Assembly: GCA_016806645.1 (NCBI GenBank)
Contig: JACSYO010000506.1
Span: 2,578,501-2,642,500 of the forward strand
Source of the DNA: Ophiodon elongatus
Lineage: Eukaryota; Chordata; Actinopteri; Perciformes; Hexagrammidae
Length of the DNA stretch: 64,000 nt
Reading direction: 5' to 3'
This document shows, piece after piece, positions 26,778 through 35,700 of the stretch. Position 1 is the stretch's first letter, and each line of letters starts with the position of its first letter. Under the pieces are notes generated by a model. It did no database searches and was not told the DNA's origin. It saw only the letters and a program-made list of their open reading frames with translations. The translations under genes were made by a program, and so were the position numbers.

Positions 26778-29700
26778 TCTGGATTGAGGAGAGGATGCCC
26801 CTGGCAATGTCTCAAGAGCACGGCCACAATCTTCAAACTGTGCAAATGCTGCTGAAGAAGAACCAGGTGAGGTGTTTGTCTGTAGGAAAAAGGGTTGTGG
26901 GTAGCTTTACTAGAATTTGCTACTTGTAAAATCATACTTTATTAAATTATTTTCTTGATCAATTGTTATTAAGGTCTATAAAATGACAAAAAATGATGAA
27001 AAATACTGAAAAATACCCCTCTCAATGTCCTAGAACTTCTTCAAATAGCCCATTTTGTCCCACCAGCAAGAAAAACCAAAGAGATTCAGTTTACAATTCA
27101 AAGAAAGGCAGAAAATCCTCTTTTATTTTGTATTACTATTTCTACTATTTAAGAATTTATCAATTATTATAATCAAAATATTTGTTTATTATTCCTCTTT
27201 CGATTGTGGTATACTCGGCAGTAAACTAAGTGTTCAACTGCCAGTCAAGATAATATTGACTACTTATACTATAAAAGTAGAGACAACAACATATCCTGAA
27301 TACACTTTGTTTGTTTTAGTTTCTGTATATATCACAAAAGTATGCATGATTGATGTGTGAACTTCTTTTATAAAAGCATAGGCACAGCCTCCTGAACACC
27401 ATCATTTGATCATCATCATCTCTAACGCGATGCTTTTGCACTCACTGTCTCCTCTTCTGTACATCAGACGTTGCAGAGGGAGATCGAGGGCCACCAGCCT
27501 CGCGTTGACGAAGTGCTCGAGCGAGGAAGGAGGATGGCGGCGGCGGTGGCCGCCAGCGCAGAGGGCCAACCGGAGGCCGAGCAAATCACGGACCAGCTGA
27601 AGGAGCTGGAGGAGGCGTGGGCCCGGCTGCAGGACGAGATGGCCAAGCGTAGGGAGAGGCTGAGCGGCTCCAACTTGGCCCAGCATTACTACAACGACGC
27701 GGACGAGGCCGAAGCCTGGATCGGGGAGCAGGAGCTTTACATGATCGCGGATGAAAAGGCCAAGGTGAGTAGCAGAGGAATTGCTTCCAGACTAGGAGGC
27801 AGGCTGATTAATCAGGGATGAGGCCGCAGATGTCTGAAACAGAACGTATCATCTAAATCATAAACAATCATGTTGCGCAAATAACAAGTGGCACTGACTG
27901 CATTAACATGATTACATGGTTAGGGTTTTCTTTAATTAAGTTGACACGCTTTTTATAAGTAGCAGCCTCTATTGAGAGCTTATTTGGAGTATTTCGTTTT
28001 GCTTTAATGTGCAGTCTCCCTTTCTCACACGCTTTCATTGCTGTTTTTCTTCTGCCTCCCCCTTATTCTGCCTCCTCCACCTCTTCTTTCTTTTCTCCAG
28101 GACGAGCAGAGTGCAATGCTGATGCTGAAGCGCCACATGAGTCTTAAGCAAGCCGTGGATGACTACGCTGACTCCATTCAGAGGCTGGCTGATCGTGCCC
28201 AAAAAATGTTTGCTCAAGACCATCCTGATGGGTTTGTGCTTGGATAATTTGATGTAAACACAGAAAAGAATTACATCTCAGGAACTTAATTCACTTATGT
28301 TGTCTCAGTCAGTTGTGGTTTAGGGTGATAAGAGAAACAAGCATGTAAAGTGTGATAATTCCCGTTTCCTAATCACACGCCTCATCTAGAGTAAACCCAA
28401 ATCCAATCTCTTTGCCATTTTCTCATTTTCTCCATCCTCCCTGCGTCTCATTTCCTTCCATCTTCTCGCCTTCCTTTGTGTGCAGTGAGGAGATCATCAG
28501 GCGACAGAGCCAGGTGGATAAGCAGTACGCGGGGCTGAAGGAGCTGGCGGAGGACCGCAGGAAGAAGCTGGACCACACCTACCAGCACTTCCTGCTGAGT
28601 CGAGAGGTGGAGGACCTGGAACACTGGATCGCAGAGAGAGACACGGTGGCCTCCTCTCAGGAGATGGGCCAGGACCTGGACCACGTCACGGTATTATTCA
28701 CACATAAAATATGCACACACATGCGATCATACCGTATAATAAAAACATTAACGTTAGAGCGCACACAGAGAGAGAGAAACTAAGAGAGACGCTGGCCACA
28801 AAATTAAATTAAAAAAGCTCTTGGATCATATTTCACCCAAATCGGCATCATTTCAAAAATATATTGAAAGTGCGACCATTTCTCTTTCTGAGCAACACAG
28901 GGAGAGGGATGCTTCCATATCAAGCAGGCTTTTATCTATTTAACTGTTTTATTATTTTGTTTTTATCATTTTTATTTCTTATGTGCATCAGTCTCAAACT
29001 GTTTAACTGTCTACTGCTTATCATCAGCTCTGTAAGACACTTTGACTCGCACCAACCTGTATGAAAGGTGCTATACTAATAAAGTCTGATTGATTGATTT
29101 AGTACAGGTGCTCAAATATGCATTTAGCTGCATGTGGCAATATTGTTGTCTTATTTTGGAGCTGCTTTAGATAAGACAGTTATGCTCACTGACTAGATTA
29201 TCTACATTAAAGGTAACTGAAAAATCATAACTAAGTAGAAAATGATAGAAACGTCTCATGCACAACAAGAGAAAAGCAAGAGGATAGTTTTCCTGTTTTA
29301 TATTCTGCTTCTATGCTTCTTTTTGCTTCTCTCGCTGCCATATGTGCTCCGAGCTAGCACAATGTTACTATTGTTACCTGTTTTTAAACGCATCTGTCTT
29401 GTGCCTTCAGCTTCTGAGGGACAAGTTCCGAGAGTTTGCGCGGGAGACGGGCATGGTGGGTCAGGAGCGAGTGGACCTGGTCAACGAGACGATAGACGAG
29501 CTGATCGAAGCCGGCCACGCCGAGGCGGCCACCATGGCAGAGTGGAAAGACGCCATCAATGAGAACTGGGCGGATCTGCTGGAGCTCATCGACACTCGCG
29601 CTCAGCTCCTCACGACATCTTACGAGCTGCTCAAGTAAGGAGAGCGGTAGCGGCGTACCAGACCATGAGCCGAAAAGACGGCCTGTTATCTGGATTGATG

Positions 29701-32700
29701 CCGTTAAGATTTCATGTGTAATCCTGTAATGCAACATAACGTGTCCAAGCCAGTGAGTATGATGTTGATATCTGGAGGAACTAACGGCATCAAACCAGAA
29801 AACATCTGGTTACAAAAGCACTGTCAACTTGAACATTGATTATAGTAAGTAGGATTATCCTTGTGATGATAATACACACAGAGCCAAAGAGACTGAGAGA
29901 TTGATCCCTTTTTTTTAAGGTACTTTGATGATGGGAAGGAGCTAGTGGCTCAGATCCATGACAAGCAGAAAGAGCTGCCCGATGACGTGGGAGAGGACTT
30001 CAGCAAAGCCGAGTCCTTCCACAGAATGCACGCCGCCTTTGAGAGAGACATCAGCGCTCTAGGCAAACAGGTACAACACAGGGGATCCGCCCTTTTATAC
30101 TGAGGGAACACAGCAGGCAGCGGCCCAGAGGCAAACCTTGATGATTCGTTTCGAGAGGGAGGGGAGAGTGCTGCAATATTTGGGCAACTGTGAACACTTT
30201 TCTCAAAGGGCAAGGAGCAATTAACGGTGGTCCTGTGGGGGGATTTTAAAATTAATTTCAGCCTCTTAATCCCATTGCTTTGGGATGAAAAAGCTGTTGA
30301 TAAATTTAAAAATAAATAATAATAATAAATTTATTTTAAAGCGCTTTAAAAGGTACTCAAAGGCACTTAACTTGGTAAAAGCAGAAACAGTAAAAGCAAT
30401 AACAATAAAAAACAAAGCAAATAAATGAGATTATAACAGTAAAAAAAAAAGAAAAAGCGTCAGTAATCAAGTTTTTTTTTTTTTAATCAACCACGGTTCA
30501 AAGTAATTTATTAATTAATTTCATTCTTGGTATCAAACGGTACCCACTGTTTGTGCTCTGCTGTTCCCCTCAACTCTATCCTTTAAATATCTTTGAGTAA
30601 CTCTTGTGTAGTTTGCATATTGGACCACAATTAAACCCCAAAATGGTTGTTATGTCAGACAATTCTGCTCATATGTACACGTCTTGTAGTCAGATTTTCG
30701 TTGAGCACAGAGAAACTTTCCCCCTTCAGCAGATCAATGTAAAAACAGCCTTTTAGTGTCAAACCCAGCACATACATCACTCTGCACAGTGGAGGGCGGA
30801 CATCCATGTAAAGTAACGATACGCAAAACCCAGTTCTGAATGGAGGGAGACTTTAGTTTTCATGAATTATTTTAATGATTCGACTCTTGATTCTCCTTCC
30901 ACCAGGTTCAACAGTTCCAGGAGACGGCTTCACGGCTTCATGCCCAATATGCAGGGGGCCAAGCGGACGCCATCCAGGGTAAAGAACGAGAGGTGGTGGA
31001 AGCCTGGAAGGGCCTGCTTGACGCCTGCGACGGCCGCAGGGCGCAACTGGTGGACACGGGGGAGAAGTTCCGCTTCTTCACCATGGTGCGAGACCTCATG
31101 GCCTGGATGGAGAGCATCATCCAGCAGATAGATACTCAGGAAAAACCCAGGTGAGCACACCTCAGACAATGACTTCACCGTTTAGTTAGATATCCTTTCA
31201 GTAAACTTCAGTTTAAAATCAACGGTGATTTCTGCTAATTCCAAACAGCAAGGGGGGTCACCTGACATCTGATTCAGACAGATGACAAACAAACATTTTT
31301 TTGATTTTTACCATTTCCAAAGGCTGTTTTTTCTTTTTTTTCTAAAGAGATTTATATTTTGAGCATTAGTATATTATCACTTTATGAGACTGTCTCTCTT
31401 ACTAGTAGAATCTATGAAGTACAACTACAGTATTTCCTTTACTAAATGACAATGTAAACTTGCCAGAGCCTGGTCATTACTGTTGCAGTTCCAGTCCCGA
31501 CCAACAGAGGTAGATAAGCTTCACGCATGGCCTGTTATCACTTTATATCCTTCCGTTCTCTCCATTAGGGATGTCTCATCGGTGGAGCTCCTGCAGAAGT
31601 ACCACCAGGGGATCCGCTCAGAGATCGAGGCCAGGGGAGCAAAATTCACTGACTGCATGGACCTCGGCATGGCCCTGCTGACACGCAAGCACCGAGACTC
31701 TGCTGAGGTAAGGAAAGACAGCTTCTTTTCATCCTCAGCTGGGCCTCAAATTGCTGCTTTCATTAGATTTAATTACTTTTCTGGGAGTGATTGTTCTTGT
31801 CTGGCACAATGGAACCAATTGGATTGCCACGAAAGAAAAAATTCCACTCATCTTTCACTCATCAGGGAGACTATAAAGCAAACACTAATTAGAAATGGAA
31901 AAGCCAAAAGAATTTAAATGAGCAATTGACCCCGGCCTGAATTTAACGTGCGGTTAATTGCTCCACAATACTAATTCTTAGAGGATAATAACCAGTCTTG
32001 AGGCTGAGTTGTTTAATAATGCTGATATGTAACTGCGACTGTATAACTGCTTGTGTCAGATCAAAGAGAAGCTGGTGCAGCTGACGGAGAAAAGGAAGGA
32101 GATGATGTTCAAGTGGGATGACAGATGGGACTGGCTCAGACTCTGTGAGTAACACCACACTGACCACCAACCTAAAGGCAAAACCTGGACATACAGTATA
32201 GTATTCCTTTCACAGATCTATACTAAACTGCCAAAGGCCAAATGACTAACTAATGTGGAAGCTCATACATTTAAAGACCTTTGCACATGAAATAGCAGCA
32301 TGGCTTTTGTTCATCAAAACACTCAGAGACAATAAAGAACCTTCTGTTGCAGTCTGACACAAAAACAAAGACAATTAAGAATATTGTTTTCTCAAACATC
32401 GGGTAATTCCTTCGACTAAACTTTGGAATTTAATATTCACTTTTAAATGTTTTCGGTATGCCTCTGTTTTATAAACCATAATATTTTGCCTATACAGATT
32501 TATGTCTTGAGAAAATGTAGCTTTTTACGAGCTGGACAACCACATTAATAGCTGATTGTAATATTTCTAAAAATGTCCTGACTTTCTACAGTGTTTTCCA
32601 CGTCTTAGCATGTTGTCACTTTCCAAAATGACCTCAGTTTCTAAAAGATTCCTCAGAAGCCGTCACTTTCAAAATATATAACTCCATTTTTAAAATGTTC

Positions 32701-35700
32701 ACACTTTCCAAACAACGCCTTCACCTTCCCTCCACAAAACATTTAGCTTTCTTTGAAAAAATGGCCTCTCTTTACAAAATGTCTTCTATTTAACAAAATG
32801 TGAAAAACATTCACACTTTCAAAAATATCTTCACATTCTAAAGTCAACTAATACCCAGCATAAATATTTCTGGAAAAAAAAAAAAAAGGGTTCTTTTATA
32901 GGTTTTGTAAACTCCACTTTGTTGTCTCTGCTGCTTCCAGTGCTGGAGGTGTGTCAGTTTGCGCGGGACGCCTCGGTGGCGGAGGCCTGGCTGATCGCTC
33001 AGGAGCCCTACGTGTCCAGTAAAGACCTGGGCCACACGGTGGACGAGGTCGAGAAACTAATCAAGAGGCACGAGGCCTTTGAGAAATCCACCGCCACTTG
33101 GGAGGAGCGCTTCTCTGCACTGGAGCGCCTCACTACGGTTTGGACAAAAACATGAATCATTGTAGCGACTGAAAAACATGTGAACATTATGGTGGACTGA
33201 GAGAAACCTTACCTGCAGGCTTACACACCACAACTCGCAGTAACGTGTCATATGATGTTTCTAAAATTAAAATCAACTAATGGATTAGTTATTGATTCCA
33301 GTTCCTTACTGTGTTGCAGCTGGAGCTGTTGGAGCTGAGGAACCAGCAACAGGAGATGGAGCAGTTCATTAAAGAAGAGCTACACTCAGATAAGGACAGC
33401 AGGTACACAAACACCCACATAAACGCAGGCATACTTATTATGTACGTCAGGGTTTCTCAAAGTGTTGATAACTGACTAAACTATGACTTTTTTCAATATA
33501 CTATGACTTTTTCATCACATTTTCGACGTACTATACCATTATTTTTTTCATGACTCTTTTTTCTGACATTTTCGATGACATTTTTAGACATGCTATACTA
33601 TGACAGTTTTCGACAGTATAGTTTTATGACTTTTTATCAAATTCTTTCACGTTTCGACATACTATACTATGACACACACTAAACTTTTATTAACATACAT
33701 TTTTCTCTTACTTTTTTTTACATACTAGTCTATGACATTTTTGTGCATACTATACTATGACTTGTCCATAACATTTCATGTTATACCACCATGACATTCT
33801 TTTGCCATGTTTTCTTTTTCCAAGTTTTTTTTTTGGGGGAATTTGACTCTTTAATTTCTCTCAATATACGAATACAGAAATACTCTGGACATGAGTAAAT
33901 CCTGAAAGAAGGGCAGGTCGGCACCAATGATTTTCTCTGCAGTCCTGACTTTCTGTTGTACAGTGATGGACATGCAGAGAACAGACTATTATACTACAGA
34001 TTATTACAGAAGTGGATCAGTCAGTGTTGAATGTCCACTTTAGTCCCTGGGAGATGAGGGTGTAGTGTCCACTGTCATTCATGTTCCAGGTTGTTTTTAA
34101 CACACCAGAGGGCCAGCAGTTCCACCTCCTGTCAATATGAGACACTATACTTTGTCGAAAAAGTCATAGTATTGTATGAAGAATAAAGTCATAGCGTAGT
34201 ATGTCAAAAATAATTATAAAAAAGTCATAGTATAGTATGTCGAAAAATGTCTCAAGAAGGTAATATTATAGTATGTCGGAAAAAAGTCTTTAAAAAGTGA
34301 TAGTATTGTATTTCGAAAAAAGGGACAGTAGAGCATGTCGAAAAAAGTCATGAAAGAGTAATAGTATAGTATATATAATATATATTATATGTATAATATA
34401 TATACTATATATGCATTATATGTATTGTATATATATATATGTATAATATGGGCTTGGGGTTGAGAGCCACAGTCAGGTGGAGGATGTCAGAGAAGTATTA
34501 AGAGGTGGAAAGAAATTCACTCTTTTGTCTTTGTCTGAAAAAAAGAAACCTGAATATTGCGAGCCTTATCCTTTAAACTTGCTTCCAAGCACACTGTTGC
34601 TCCCCCTCTACAAAAAACATTGTTCTTCACCCGCTGCTCTTCAAAGTTTCTGATGCAGACCCCATGCTGCCCTCTTTCCTCCAGGAGAGAAGACACAGGT
34701 TTTGTAGAAGAATCTTCGCAGCGCTGCACTACTGAGGAACAGACACTGGTAAGTAACCCTGTTTAAGCATGCTGAAGTCTTTAAAAAAAAAAGAAAATCA
34801 ACCTCTCTATGCTATTTTTTTTTAGTAACTTCTGCATTTAAAAGAGCTCCTTTACTCACTCTAAAACAAACTACCTTTGATTCAGCTGAGAACCTCTCTA
34901 AGCACTCCTAGAAATGAAACGATTTACTGTCTCGTTCTATTTCCGTCTCTATTTCTTCTCTTCCAGTCTGGTTCTGGAGCAGTTGAGCCCAGCTCAGGTC
35001 TGCTGGAGGAGACGGCCGCTGACTCCACCGTGCCCATGGAGCCCGAAATGAGAGAGAGCGGTTCTCTGGAGCTGGAACCCTCTGTCTCGGAAGTGACCCT
35101 GAAAGAACCGGAGAGGGCTGCCACCATGCCCGTTGAGACCCTCAGAGCCCAGACCGTGCTGCAGGAGGGCATGCTGGGCCGCAAGCACGATGTGGAAGGT
35201 TCAGGAAAGAAGGCTTCAAATAGGTAGATAATAGGAAAACGACCACGGTGCTGTTTTTGCCCATCCACCACGTGTAGTGTAGTCCCGACACCACTCACTG
35301 ACCCATTCCCAACATTCAGAAAAATCTATTAGCACACTTGAAAACTTAACATATACCATATTTACCATATATATGTTATCCATCAGAGTAAACATCTAGT
35401 ATGCATTCATTTTTTTTCATTATTATTCAAATCAATATGCACCTCAAGAGCAAAATCGCGTAGCAAAACAATCAAACAAAACACAAAACAAAATACAGAG
35501 GTCATTTTCTTTGTGATGGATTTAACAACTCAAGCAAGTATTCTAGAGTTGTGTCATTCATTTTCATATTGTAAAGAATTGAAAGGAAACCAATGGCTGC
35601 CTTGAATGTTAGAAAAAATTTTAAATAATCTAGAAATCTACAACTGTACAGCATATTATACCGAAGAAGGCCGATATGTGATTTGTGTTTAAGAAGCTGA

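Noticed and set aside
26582..26935. Arg/Glu repeat protein frame on the - strand
   Set aside because: Translation of the TTC/TC microsatellite on the reverse strand.
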